A DNA stretch of 64,000 nt, taken from contig NZ_MDDR01000061.1 of assembly GCF_001870435.1 (NCBI RefSeq), positions 1 through 64,000 of the forward strand. The letters run 5' to 3'. The notes beneath the pieces are model-generated. The model searched no databases. It was not told the DNA's origin and saw only the letters and a list, made by a program, of their open reading frames with translations. Numbering within the stretch: the stretch's first letter is position 1; every line of letters starts with the position of its first letter. Of this stretch, positions 26,768-34,742 are shown in pieces. The DNA comes from Pseudomonas costantinii. GTDB lineage: Bacteria; Pseudomonadota; Gammaproteobacteria; Pseudomonadales; Pseudomonadaceae. The translations under genes were made by a program, and so were the position numbers.

Positions 26768-27262
26768 TTAAGGATTAACGGACAGCGACGGAGCGCCCAC
26801 TCTCAGGGAAACCACGGTGCAGTTGCCGCTCAGCGACTGGTTCGCACTGCTGAGGGCTTTGGTAGCAGGATCCCAGTTAACTAGGATGGAGGTTGGACCG
26901 CAGCTAGTGGTCGGGATCATCGATGTGATCTTGTAGGTGACATTGGTCATAGTGAGCCCTGTGACGCCACTAGTGGCACTCAGTACCCATGGCGGGAAGA
27001 TAACGATGGGCTGCAAGGAGCACAGGCCACTCCCGGTAGCGTTTGCGTAATAGATCGTGGCCACGCCACCGACAACTTTGCCAGTGAAGGTAAAACCGCA
27101 AGTCACCGCAGCACCGAAGGAGGAAGGTGATTTAACGATAATATAGCCAGGGTCAGTGGTGAAGGGACCTTCCGGGCTGATCGACGCTGCGCTGGCCATC
27201 GAAGCGGCGACAGAGCACGCAGCGAAAGAAGTTGCACAACCGAGGGTTTTCAAGCGATTCAT
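26768..27262 (-). CDS. PraB-like secreted protein (alkane oxidation protein activator family)
   Basis: 164-residue exported protein. A clear signal peptide (MNRLKTLGC to MASA, about residues 1-25) precedes a mature start AASISPEGPFTTD typical of PraA/PraB-type proteins. The mature part is Thr/Ser/Gly-rich with four or five Cys and ends in VGAPSLSVNP. PraA of P. aeruginosa is an extracellular protein needed for growth on alkanes; related proteins affect adhesion and biofilm. GAGGA is 6 bases upstream of the ATG. It stands alone, next to the prophage attachment site. Confidence 0.75.
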   Translation of the reverse strand: MNRLKTLGCATSFAACSVAASMASAASISPEGPFTTDPGYIIVKSPSSFGAAVTCGFTFTGKVVGGVATIYYANATGSGLCSLQPIVIFPPWVLSATSGVTGLTMTNVTYKITSMIPTTSCGPTSILVNWDPATKALSSANQSLSGNCTVVSLRVGAPSLSVNP

Positions 27263-27416
27263 TGTTTTTCCTCACATGTATGGCGAATAATTTCGCCGGG
27301 CCGCGAGGCTATGATCGAGAGGTCACCGTGAAACTGCAGAATCTCCCTTTCCAGCCAAGTCTCAATTCATTTTCTACATGTTAGGCCATGTTAATTTTTT
27401 CGGCTGCAAATGTAGG

Positions 27417-27502
27417 TCAGTGCACCACAGCCCGGACATACGCCTGGCACGCCCGCAGCGCAATCACTGCGTTATCCCCGTCATCGGTGATGGCGATAAA
27501 AG
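27417..27502 (-). pseudogene. 3'-end remnant of a phage spanin-like gene (copy 2)
   Basis: The minus frame ends FIAITDDGDNAVIALRACQA then YVRAVVH and stops at 27417-27419. It matches copy 1 at 17642-17785 over about 25 codons. Upstream the frame runs into unrelated sequence, so only the tail of the gene survives. It probably comes from an older phage at the same tRNA site. Confidence 0.45.
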
Positions 27503-27544
27503 ATTTATGTCCGCGTCGGGGCCATTGCCAACCCGACAAAATAG

Positions 27545-27581
27545 AAAAGTTTTGGTACGCCAGCCAAAAAGTTTTGGTACG
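27545..27581. repeat. Two 15-base direct repeats with 22-base period
   Basis: AAAAGTTTTGGTACG occurs at 27545-27559 and again at 27567-27581, identical, two helical turns apart. It lies 63 bases from the attachment core on the host side. Spacing and location resemble arm-type integrase sites, perhaps of an earlier element. Confidence 0.55.
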
Positions 27582-27607
27582 TAGACATTTTCCAGTAGGC
27601 AATAAAA

Positions 27608-27638
27608 AACCCCGTAGACGTTAATCTACGGGGTTTCT
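27608..27638 (-). terminator. Terminator of the tRNA-Cys transcript
   Basis: CCCCGTAGA and TCTACGGGG form a 9-bp stem around a short loop, followed on the minus strand by a T-run. It sits just after the 3' end of the tRNA-Cys fragment and is probably the original terminator of that tRNA gene. Confidence 0.8.
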
Positions 27639-27643
27639 AAGAG

Positions 27644-27691
27644 TGGAGGCCGAGGTCGGAATCGAACCGGCGTAGGCGGATTTGCAATCCG
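27644..27691 (-). repeat. Prophage attachment site: 3' part of tRNA-Cys(GCA)
   Basis: The minus strand reads the anticodon arm (GGATTGCAAATCC, anticodon GCA at 27683-27685), the variable region, the T arm GGTTCGATTCC and the acceptor 3' strand ending CCTCGGCCTCCA of a tRNA-Cys. The 5' acceptor strand and D arm are absent: 27692 onward does not fit. This is the duplicated 3' end left by an integrase that uses a tRNA gene. The complete tRNA-Cys should be rebuilt at the other end of the prophage, beyond the window. Confidence 0.85.
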
Positions 27692-27784
27692 TTTATGATC
27701 TGCCATTTTATTGGTCGATATGGCTCAAACACCTGAATTTATTGGCTTTCGCTAAATAACGCATCATCTGCATTCATGCCTATT

Positions 27785-27814
27785 TGGGACATCTGGTGTC
27801 CCAGGATTGTCCCA
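27785..27814. promoter_or_regulatory. Cluster of three TGGGACA repeats, candidate integrase arm sites
   Basis: TGTCCCA occurs at 27797-27803 and 27808-27814, and its complement TGGGACA at 27785-27791, so the first and second form a 6-bp-stem inverted repeat. They lie about 100 bases inside the prophage from the attachment core. TGGGACA-type repeats beside tRNA attachment sites are common arm-type sites of tyrosine integrases. Confidence 0.5.
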
Positions 27815-27860
27815 CGCTTATCAGCCCCATCCCCGGCGTCCTGCCGAACGAACACAATCC

Positions 27861-28376
27861 CTATTTCCCCAAAGCATCATACGCCCGTTCGCAAGTCAGG
27901 CCCCTGGCTCTGGCTTGGTCAGCAGTTGTTGCCAGATCACCCGCTCGCTGGTCAGCGCGCTTGAGCACGTCGGCGAGCAGAGCGGCGTCACGGGTAGCTG
28001 CCGCCCTTGAGGCGGCAGTGCAGGAATTGCTGCTGGCTTGACTGGCTGCGAGGCGACTGGCAACGCCGTCGGCTGCGCTGCGCACCCGATCAGACTCGCG
28101 GTTAGCAGCAACAACAGCAGCCGTTGCGGTGTCGATAAGAGCTTGGCCATTCTGGACCACCTTGTTGATCGCCTGCTGGCGGGATTGTTCTTTGGTTCGT
28201 TCGGCGGCTTCGTTCAGCGCCTTGGCAGCCTCGTCGCGCGCGTCTCGATCGCTCCATTTGGCCTGCCACTCCGCATTGGCCACCGTCACGCCGTGGTGGT
28301 ACACGCCAAACAGCGAGCCTACGACAAGCAGTAGCACGGCTATATAAGGAAGGATCTTCAGCCAGATAGCAGTCAT
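27861..28376 (-). CDS. Rz: i-spanin, Rz-like (DUF2514)
   Basis: 171-residue inner-membrane spanin of the DUF2514 type that helps fuse inner and outer membranes in the last step of lysis. One N-terminal span (about 9-25), then a long Ala-rich periplasmic coiled coil (about 45-160). The start overlaps the endolysin stop by 4 bases. A lipoprotein gene is nested inside in another frame, the classical Rz/Rz1 layout. Confidence 0.85.
   Translation of the reverse strand: MTAIWLKILPYIAVLLLVVGSLFGVYHHGVTVANAEWQAKWSDRDARDEAAKALNEAAERTKEQSRQQAINKVVQNGQALIDTATAAVVAANRESDRVRSAADGVASRLAASQASSNSCTAASRAAATRDAALLADVLKRADQRAGDLATTADQARARGLTCERAYDALGK
27896..28150 (-). CDS. Rz1: o-spanin, Rz1-like lipoprotein nested in Rz
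   Basis: 84-residue outer-membrane lipoprotein fully contained in the Rz gene in a different frame. It has a hydrophobic signal with lipobox SLIGC (Cys23) followed by a Pro/Ala-rich mature part (VASQPVKPAAIPALPPQG), as in other Rz1 proteins. It pairs with the i-spanin across the periplasm. Confidence 0.82.
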   Translation of the reverse strand: MAKLLSTPQRLLLLLLTASLIGCAAQPTALPVASQPVKPAAIPALPPQGRQLPVTPLCSPTCSSALTSERVIWQQLLTKPEPGA

Positions 28377-28852
28377 GCGGCAGCTACTCCTATGGCGATT
28401 GCTTGACCACCAGTCTTACCGGCGAACAATGCTGCCTCTGCTGCCCGGCGGCGGGTCAATCCGCGCATAGGAACACCGGCAGCACGGTTCCAGCGGGAAA
28501 ACTGGGTAATCGCGCTACCCATGTCGCCTGCGTTAATCAGGCGAAGCAGCGTTGAGCCCTGGAAGTTGCCAGATCCGAGGTTGTAGACGAAATCAACCAG
28601 GGCATCGAACTGGCCCTGACTCAGGCTAGTGGTAACCGCACAGGAAACAGAAATTTCCCGCGAAGCCAGGTCGACCAGTAATTGTGCGTCGGCCTGGGGC
28701 TGGGGCCATACCAACCCCGGAACAACCTCTGGCCCGGTATGGCCCCAGCCAATCGTCCAGGGTGCGCCACCAGTCGCCGGGTCCGGATAGGCGACCAACG
28801 AACAGTTCTCGAAATACTTCAGCACTGCGATGCCATTCGGGGATGTTTTCAT
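28373..28852 (-). CDS. Endolysin, lysozyme of glycoside hydrolase family 24
   Basis: 159-residue phage lysozyme that cuts the glycan strands of peptidoglycan. The catalytic triad of the T4/P22 type is visible: Glu15 (KYFENC), Asp24 (YPDP) and Thr33 (PWTIGWGHTG). ATG at 28852 has GGAG 5 bases upstream. No signal sequence or N-terminal signal-arrest span is seen, so release needs a holin; the holin-like genes are 26 kb upstream. Confidence 0.93.
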   Translation of the reverse strand: MKTSPNGIAVLKYFENCSLVAYPDPATGGAPWTIGWGHTGPEVVPGLVWPQPQADAQLLVDLASREISVSCAVTTSLSQGQFDALVDFVYNLGSGNFQGSTLLRLINAGDMGSAITQFSRWNRAAGVPMRGLTRRRAAEAALFAGKTGGQAIAIGVAAA

Positions 28853-28868
28853 GTTTTCTCCAGGCACA

Positions 28869-28893
28869 AAAAAGCCCGCACTTGGCGGGCTTC
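28869..28893 (-). terminator. Terminator between the methyltransferase and endolysin genes
   Basis: GCCCGC (28874-28879) pairs with GCGGGC (28885-28890) around a 5-base loop, and a run of T follows on the minus strand. It lies between the surface-modification gene and the lysis genes, so late transcripts must read through it. Confidence 0.8.
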
Positions 28894-28910
28894 AGCGAAT
28901 TGACTCTTGA

Positions 28911-30173
28911 TTACTGAACGACGTAGCACTCTTCAACGTAGCCACGACGATCCCATGATGTCTCTCTCGATACCCGTCGATACGCAGGGTGTCGAGCTGC
29001 AATTGTTGGGACGTGAACTTGAGGCACTCCACCCCAAGGCGAATACGCCTCTTGGTTGAAGCTGATGAATATTCCTTTTAGGTTCTCCGCCCCCCAGCCA
29101 AGGTAGCGCTCTACTTCTGACTCGGGCATTTCCGGCATTGAGTCCTGATTGATCAGGATATTCGGCTGGAAGTCGATCTTGTCTAGTTCGAAATATGGTA
29201 TTAGCTGTATCGGTGAATCAGCCCGCTCCAGATCCTCACCACCCAGTACCAGCGACTCCGGCGCAGATGAGCCAAGGAAATAGGACTGAACAAGCCCGGC
29301 CTCTGGAAGGTCGACGATTGCATATCTGGCAATACGACCATCCAACAGCTTGCGCAGCCAGTAGCATGTGCCGCCATAACCGCCACCAATCTCAACAACA
29401 TTCAACGGCCCATCAGGATTCTGGCGACCAATGATTTCTCGCATGCGGTGAGCGCTATAGAGGTGTGAGCATGTCTCTCGTGATAAAAACCGTCCGCCGA
29501 ACATAATCCCGCGCGGATCACCGCAGCGCGGCGCCTCTATTCTGAAGCCGAAGTGAGCCTCAAGGCGATCCATTAGCTGCTCTTCTGTGAACTTAAGCCG
29601 CCAGTAAGCAACTTGTCCCTGCTCGTGAGTTTCGGCTCTTAGTATCCCTAGACTTTCAGCAAGGGTCACGACAGACAACTCTATTGCAACGGGGAGATAC
29701 GCCCATCGAAAGGCAGACGTATTGAATGTTGTTCCGTATGAATATCCATTCACCGCATCTGTTCTAAATATATTAGAGCAATAACTAGCAAGTAACTCAG
29801 TATTCCCCGACTCTACCAGCTGACATAACTCACTGTAATGCTCAAGACGGAGAACGCCCCACATAGAGCTTTCAGGGATTAAATCCTGCGATGCTTCATT
29901 TTCAGCAATCAAAGCTTTATATCTACGAATAATCCTCTCAGAAATACCAACAGAATCACTAGCGGAAGATTCAAGCGGCGGCTCAAGTGGGGTGCGCTGC
30001 GTCTGGGACTGGGTCATAAGCCATTCAGGCCTACGAATAACCCAAGATGCAGCGCTTATATCAAGGTGTTTATATCCAAACTTCAACCATCCCTGCTGAA
30101 CTTTAAACAATCTATCTGGATTATTTGCTACAACCTTGAATATTCGATGGAATACGCTTCCAAAAATACGCAT
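28911..30173 (-). CDS. Putative sugar O-methyltransferase
   Basis: 420-residue protein of the putative sugar O-methyltransferase family. The SAM-binding motif VVEIGGGYGGTCYW lies at about 259-272, followed by YAIVDLPEA with the acidic residue of the second motif. The first 60 residues are basic and amphipathic. ATG at 30173 has AGGAAGG 7 bases upstream. Base composition is visibly more AT-rich than its neighbours, particularly 29640-30170. It is not a virion gene by type: it sits between the tail esterase and the endolysin, a usual place for lysogenic-conversion cargo. Likely role: methylation of an O-antigen or other surface sugar. Confidence 0.75.
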   Translation of the reverse strand: MRIFGSVFHRIFKVVANNPDRLFKVQQGWLKFGYKHLDISAASWVIRRPEWLMTQSQTQRTPLEPPLESSASDSVGISERIIRRYKALIAENEASQDLIPESSMWGVLRLEHYSELCQLVESGNTELLASYCSNIFRTDAVNGYSYGTTFNTSAFRWAYLPVAIELSVVTLAESLGILRAETHEQGQVAYWRLKFTEEQLMDRLEAHFGFRIEAPRCGDPRGIMFGGRFLSRETCSHLYSAHRMREIIGRQNPDGPLNVVEIGGGYGGTCYWLRKLLDGRIARYAIVDLPEAGLVQSYFLGSSAPESLVLGGEDLERADSPIQLIPYFELDKIDFQPNILINQDSMPEMPESEVERYLGWGAENLKGIFISFNQEAYSPWGGVPQVHVPTIAARHPAYRRVSRETSWDRRGYVEECYVVQ

Positions 30174-30277
30174 TACAGAGCCTTCCTTGCGTTGAAATCT
30201 TTGCACGAGTTGTAAGATTTCGGACAAGAATAGACATTTTCCGCGCGATAGAACAGGCCAATACCCAGATAACGCCT

Positions 30278-31990
30278 TCAGGACTGAATAACAGGCGCCA
30301 TGAGTGCAGCAAGAGGTATAGCCACCTTCGCATGACCGGCCTCAGTCAGGTGCGTGCCGTCCGTGAAGTCAGCAGCAACCGTCATCCCTGTCGTGTCGAG
30401 GTAAGTCGAACCGGTCGCGGTAGCCGCAGCAATGACTTGGGTCTCGTACTTTCCATTGAAAGGCCGCGCCAAGAAGACGACTACGCCGGGGTAGCGCTGC
30501 TTGATGCGGCACACCAAGGTGATCAACAGCGCCTGCCAGGTAGATGCCGCAGCCGTATCGTTCGTGCCGATCTGGATGTATGCAACTTGGACGTGCTCTT
30601 GGCGTACAGGGCGATCATGCTGGTAATTGAACACCGATGTCGGCGTGTCTGGGAACCCGCCGCTACCCGCTACAGCCAGGCCCGTGCCGCCAAAGCCGTT
30701 GATGATTGGCTGCAAGCCCAATGATTCAGCAATCAGACGCCCAAACACCCGCTCCCCGCAGCTGTTGGTCGGCAGCGATGGCGTGCCCTTGGCGCAAATA
30801 CCCTCAACGATGCTGTCACCGATGAAAATAATGGCAGGCCTGGTATCCGCCCACGGGGCAACGTTGCCGGCGCCGGCCAGGATCTTGATAACGTTCAAGC
30901 CGCAGTCTCGACGCCACCTAGGGTCTGCCTCGTGCGACCCAGATACTGCTACCTCAAAGGTGTGTGCGGCATCGGCGGATAGGCCAGATGCGAGTAGGTA
31001 GGTAGAAACGCCAGTCGTGCTGATTGACGTATACGCCCAGGCACCACCATCGACGCGAACTGCCATCACGGGCGACTGAGTGCTCGCAGTCGAGCGCGCT
31101 ATCTTCATCGACACCGAGGTTGTGCCGCTGACCATGAACCGCATTGATGCGCCCTGGCGATTGCTGCCGTAACCGATCACGCCACCCTCATAGGTAGGCT
31201 TCCAGCGACCAACGAATGCCGCTTGTGCCAACACCGGGGCGGCGTCTTCATACAGAACGGACTTCAGCACGACAGGCGTTGCACCAAAGCTCGCAATGCG
31301 CGCATACCCTTCGGCCAATGGGTAGCTGCTAGCAGTTCCATCAGCAGGATAGGTTCCCGAACCACTAGCGGTTGCGGGGCGTGCCGCTCCATCCGCCCAT
31401 ACCCGCACCGCATAGGGCGCGCCTGGCGCTACCGGGCCGGTCTCAACTTCTACGTTGATCAGGTCTCCAGCAGCGCCAGGCATCGCAACAGGCGTCATTG
31501 CTGAGTAGACAGGCGTAGCCCCGGTGCCAATGTAGCCAAGCTCCAGGGTTGTTCCGGTCGAGCTCCACAACTGCCAGCCGTTACCATCCATATTCACATG
31601 GTAGCCGAGCAGGAATACTCCGCGCTTAACGCGGAAGGTCAACCTGCCATCGGCAAAGTACCTCGGGATGCACGCGGTATTAGCAGCCTCTGAATATGGC
31701 GCTACGACACTCAGCAAGCCAGAAGAGACGACAGCGGTAGCAGACCCACGCAGCTGAATTTTTCCGTGCGCCGGCGCGCCATTTTGCATGGTGTCTGTGA
31801 AATCAATAAGTACTGGAGGCTTCGACCCAAGACTCTCAATATTTTCAGCGCTGGCGGCCACACCAGCAGCAGGTGACGCCGCTGGAGTGGCTGAACCGGT
31901 CTGCAAGAGCCATGCAGATAAGCTTTTGGTTTCGCCTGCAAGCGTCACCGTCAGGTCGCCGACATCGCCAGAAACTTTCAAGTCAGCCAT
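30278..31990 (-). CDS. Tail-fibre-associated GDSL/SGNH esterase
   Basis: 570-residue phage protein. The N-terminus (MADLKVSGDVGDLTVTLAG, then a Gly/Ala/Thr-rich region) looks like a virion-attachment part, the middle like beta-rich carbohydrate-binding sequence, and the C-terminal 180 residues are an SGNH hydrolase. Its blocks are IIFIGDSIVEG (Ser393), GFGGTGLA, IGTND (Asn477) and DGTHLTEAGH (Asp544 and His547). Such tail enzymes remove O-acetyl groups from bacterial surface polysaccharide during adsorption. AAGGAG precedes the ATG, and the start overlaps the previous gene by 13 bases. Confidence 0.85.
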   Translation of the reverse strand: MADLKVSGDVGDLTVTLAGETKSLSAWLLQTGSATPAASPAAGVAASAENIESLGSKPPVLIDFTDTMQNGAPAHGKIQLRGSATAVVSSGLLSVVAPYSEAANTACIPRYFADGRLTFRVKRGVFLLGYHVNMDGNGWQLWSSTGTTLELGYIGTGATPVYSAMTPVAMPGAAGDLINVEVETGPVAPGAPYAVRVWADGAARPATASGSGTYPADGTASSYPLAEGYARIASFGATPVVLKSVLYEDAAPVLAQAAFVGRWKPTYEGGVIGYGSNRQGASMRFMVSGTTSVSMKIARSTASTQSPVMAVRVDGGAWAYTSISTTGVSTYLLASGLSADAAHTFEVAVSGSHEADPRWRRDCGLNVIKILAGAGNVAPWADTRPAIIFIGDSIVEGICAKGTPSLPTNSCGERVFGRLIAESLGLQPIINGFGGTGLAVAGSGGFPDTPTSVFNYQHDRPVRQEHVQVAYIQIGTNDTAAASTWQALLITLVCRIKQRYPGVVVFLARPFNGKYETQVIAAATATGSTYLDTTGMTVAADFTDGTHLTEAGHAKVAIPLAALMAPVIQS

Positions 31991-32277
31991 GGGAGCTCCT
32001 TACGAATCTGTTCCTTGCGCACAACATGCGCAGCTTCGGCAGCCTTGGCCGCATCTTCGTCGCCCGAGACTCGCTTGCTCATAGCTTCCGCCAGATATCG
32101 GTCAGAACCCGTGACAGGATCCGCGTATGCCAGTTTGCGTTTGCGTTCGATATCCTCGTTACGGTCTGAGCACTTGTCCGGCTGAGCCTTAGAGAATACA
32201 AACCCTTCCGGGACGTCGTCCTCACTATCGACCGGCACCCAGCCGCCGGTCTCTTTGCTTACTGCAAAACCTTTCAT
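31978..32277 (-). CDS. Tail fibre assembly-like small protein
   Basis: 99-residue hydrophilic protein between fibre and esterase genes. It contains the stretch KLAYADPVTGSDRYLAEAMS, common in small proteins that follow tail-fibre genes in pseudomonad phages and probably act as fibre chaperones. It overlaps the fibre gene by 4 bases (ATGA). Confidence 0.65.
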   Translation of the reverse strand: MKGFAVSKETGGWVPVDSEDDVPEGFVFSKAQPDKCSDRNEDIERKRKLAYADPVTGSDRYLAEAMSKRVSGDEDAAKAAEAAHVVRKEQIRKELPWLT

Positions 32278-34685
32278 ATTTCACCCCCGCTCGCGAATAA
32301 GCCGGCGCCAGCTGCGTTCGAAGCCCAATAGATGTTGCTTGATTCAAGGATCAAGTCCGCAAGCCAGGAAAGCTGGGCGGTACCGGCACTATTTTGTACT
32401 GGAGATGGGTTGGTGGTTGATGTGGATGAGCCGTAAGAGTTGTTAGGCGCAACGATTGTTGTGCCAGATCCATTGCTCGAAACAACAGTTATCCTTTTTG
32501 CTGTTGGTGGCGCAAAGCTTGCCCACGGGACAGCAATCCATGTTGGGGTTGTAATGCTGCCGACGGAGCCAGACGCCATAATTGGCATTGCAGCCAAATT
32601 GGTGCCTGCTGCAACTTTCCATGACCAGCGTGCGCCGATCCATGTCATACCGAGCAAGAACTTGCTGCCGGTAGCATCTGTCCGCGCCCAACCTACTAAA
32701 GCCTTGTGGGTGTAGCCAGCAGGCATAGTCGGCGAAGTCGCACTCAGAGAAAACAGGCCCGAGACAGTCGACCCGTTCCAGATCACCCAAACGCTGTACC
32801 AGGTAGAAACTGCGCCGCCAACAGAACCTGTATCCAGACCATTGGCACCAATTGGATTGGCTAGGCTTGGGGAAATACTCATCGCCCTCAAAACCTGATA
32901 AGAGTTGAAAGAGTTCTCCACTACAATTTCATCTGCTGCGAACGTAGCTACTGCATTAAGCCCTGTAGCTGAACCGGTCAAATTCCTTGCCGCGCCGATA
33001 ACTCCGACAGTGTTTTGCGTGCCGATGGCATACCAGCTTGTCCCGCCATTTGACACAAGCGTAAACGACATGCCCGACGGAATCTGAAATGTAGCGCTGC
33101 TTCCGGGCGCGAAAATTCCATCTGATCCGGCGCAGACCAGCGTAATTGTGCCTGGAAAGTAATTCCAGAAAGTAAGCGTCGCTTTCGCTGGCATAGAGCT
33201 AGCGGCCGGAAGCTGTACATTGAATGCGCTATTGCTCAGGCCAATCAATACAGTGCCTGCATGCGCAGCGGCCGTAAGTGTGGTGGCACCACTGAGATAA
33301 ATCATATCTCGATATTGAAAGCCAACACCCTGAACAAATGCGGTAGTTGCAAGGCTCAACGAATTATCGAACTGAGCCTGTGTAACACCATTCGAGTTGG
33401 GGAGCTGGTCAAGCAGCACAAGGTCTGTGCCGTCATAAAAGACATCAGAGGTCTGCCCCGAAACAATGACGGCGGCGATTTTGGCGCCGGTCGAGTTGTA
33501 TTGCTTCAGATTCTTCGGACCGACAGCAGAAACGTTGAGTGTCGGAGTAGCGCCACCTGCTGCGCCGAATGTCACCCGAAACCCTTGGTTGGGAGCGTAC
33601 GCACTGATTGCCGGGGTAGGCGTTAGCGTGAAAGCTGGAGCAGTGCCGCCTGCTGTAAATGCAGTTAAGGCCTGCGCCTGAATCTGGCCGGCCGTCACCG
33701 CATGCCCTGTCTGCGTTGCCGGGGCCACTTGCTCGGGCGCACCCGTGCAAAACAGCAGGATGTAGGAACCGCCACCAACCGAACTATTCCATTGCGCCCA
33801 CATATCACCATTGGCAATTATCTCGCCACCCTGGAGTGCCGCATGCGCACCACCGACCAGGGCTACTGTGCTGACACCATCATTGATGGTGGAAGCGCCT
33901 GAGTTTCCGGTTTTCGCCTTGAGTCGAATGATCTGGCCTTCAGAGCGAGCCGTGAACGCTGGAGAAAACGCCCCAACATAGGCGCCTGCCGTCCCGGTAT
34001 CGATGGCAAATGACATATTGCCACTCTGGATTGACTGGAGAATGCCAGACGGAAGAAGTGGCGCTCCAAGGTATTGGGTGATGTTTGCCGAGGTGATGAT
34101 TGTTTGGCCATTTGCGACGGTCACTGCATACAGGCCGACGTAACCAGAATCCGGGGCTGGGGTTGCCTGAGAACCACTGGCAGCGGACGCACCTGCCTTC
34201 ACCTGGATCACCGCTACGCCCTTACGCGACGTGTTCTGGGTCTGCCCGTTGTTACCCATGCCGCTAAACGGCATAGCTGGGTTGGCACTGTTGTAATAAG
34301 GCAGCAGGACAGGATTGGTGTCCTGATCCTGATAAGTCGCCTGTATCAGGTAGTTGATCGACTGGCCCGTGGTGGTTGGCGCAGGGCAACTCAGTGTAAC
34401 GCCGTCCAGGAGGATGCCCTGCTTCATGATCGAGTGTGTCGTATCAGCTGGCAGTGTGGAAAACGCCAGCGAGTCGATATTGGTCAAGGCATAGATTTCG
34501 CCCGGCGCAACAACGACCTGGAGCGATGCCGGCCCTGTTGGAGTTACTGCAAAGCCATTGGCGATGGTGCTGGTGCCGAGCACTGCCGCAGCAAGCTTTG
34601 CGCTCCCAATCATGGCGTCTTTAGTCATTTGCAGCAGAGCTGTCTCAGGCAGGATCTGGCCTGGATATACGGTCTGTCTGTCCAT
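32274..34685 (-). CDS. Tail fibre protein
   Basis: 803-residue fibre, the receptor-binding part of the virion. The N-terminal region (YPGQILPETALLQMTKDAM; LAPGEIYALTNID-like) is of the baseplate-anchor type. The middle is built from Gly/Ala/Thr/Ser-rich beta repeats, and the C-terminal third is likely the receptor tip. Position corresponds to gene S of Mu. Strand composition is low-complexity and rich in small residues. The host receptor is unknown. Confidence 0.85.
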   Translation of the reverse strand: MDRQTVYPGQILPETALLQMTKDAMIGSAKLAAAVLGTSTIANGFAVTPTGPASLQVVVAPGEIYALTNIDSLAFSTLPADTTHSIMKQGILLDGVTLSCPAPTTTGQSINYLIQATYQDQDTNPVLLPYYNSANPAMPFSGMGNNGQTQNTSRKGVAVIQVKAGASAASGSQATPAPDSGYVGLYAVTVANGQTIITSANITQYLGAPLLPSGILQSIQSGNMSFAIDTGTAGAYVGAFSPAFTARSEGQIIRLKAKTGNSGASTINDGVSTVALVGGAHAALQGGEIIANGDMWAQWNSSVGGGSYILLFCTGAPEQVAPATQTGHAVTAGQIQAQALTAFTAGGTAPAFTLTPTPAISAYAPNQGFRVTFGAAGGATPTLNVSAVGPKNLKQYNSTGAKIAAVIVSGQTSDVFYDGTDLVLLDQLPNSNGVTQAQFDNSLSLATTAFVQGVGFQYRDMIYLSGATTLTAAAHAGTVLIGLSNSAFNVQLPAASSMPAKATLTFWNYFPGTITLVCAGSDGIFAPGSSATFQIPSGMSFTLVSNGGTSWYAIGTQNTVGVIGAARNLTGSATGLNAVATFAADEIVVENSFNSYQVLRAMSISPSLANPIGANGLDTGSVGGAVSTWYSVWVIWNGSTVSGLFSLSATSPTMPAGYTHKALVGWARTDATGSKFLLGMTWIGARWSWKVAAGTNLAAMPIMASGSVGSITTPTWIAVPWASFAPPTAKRITVVSSNGSGTTIVAPNNSYGSSTSTTNPSPVQNSAGTAQLSWLADLILESSNIYWASNAAGAGLFASGGEI

Positions 34686-34695
34686 GGGTGCCCCA

Positions 34696-34724
34696 ATAAA
34701 AAAGCCCGCTCATGGCGGGCTTGG
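34696..34724 (-). terminator. Terminator between baseplate and fibre genes
   Basis: GCCCGC (34704-34709) and GCGGGC (34715-34720) with loop TCATG and a T-run on the minus strand; almost the same sequence as the terminator at 28869. Confidence 0.78.
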
Positions 34725-34742
34725 ATTCGAATGAAGGATTTT

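Noticed and set aside
27644..27691. A complete, functional tRNA-Cys gene
   Set aside because: The 5' acceptor strand and D arm cannot be found in 27692-27730; only the 3' part is present.
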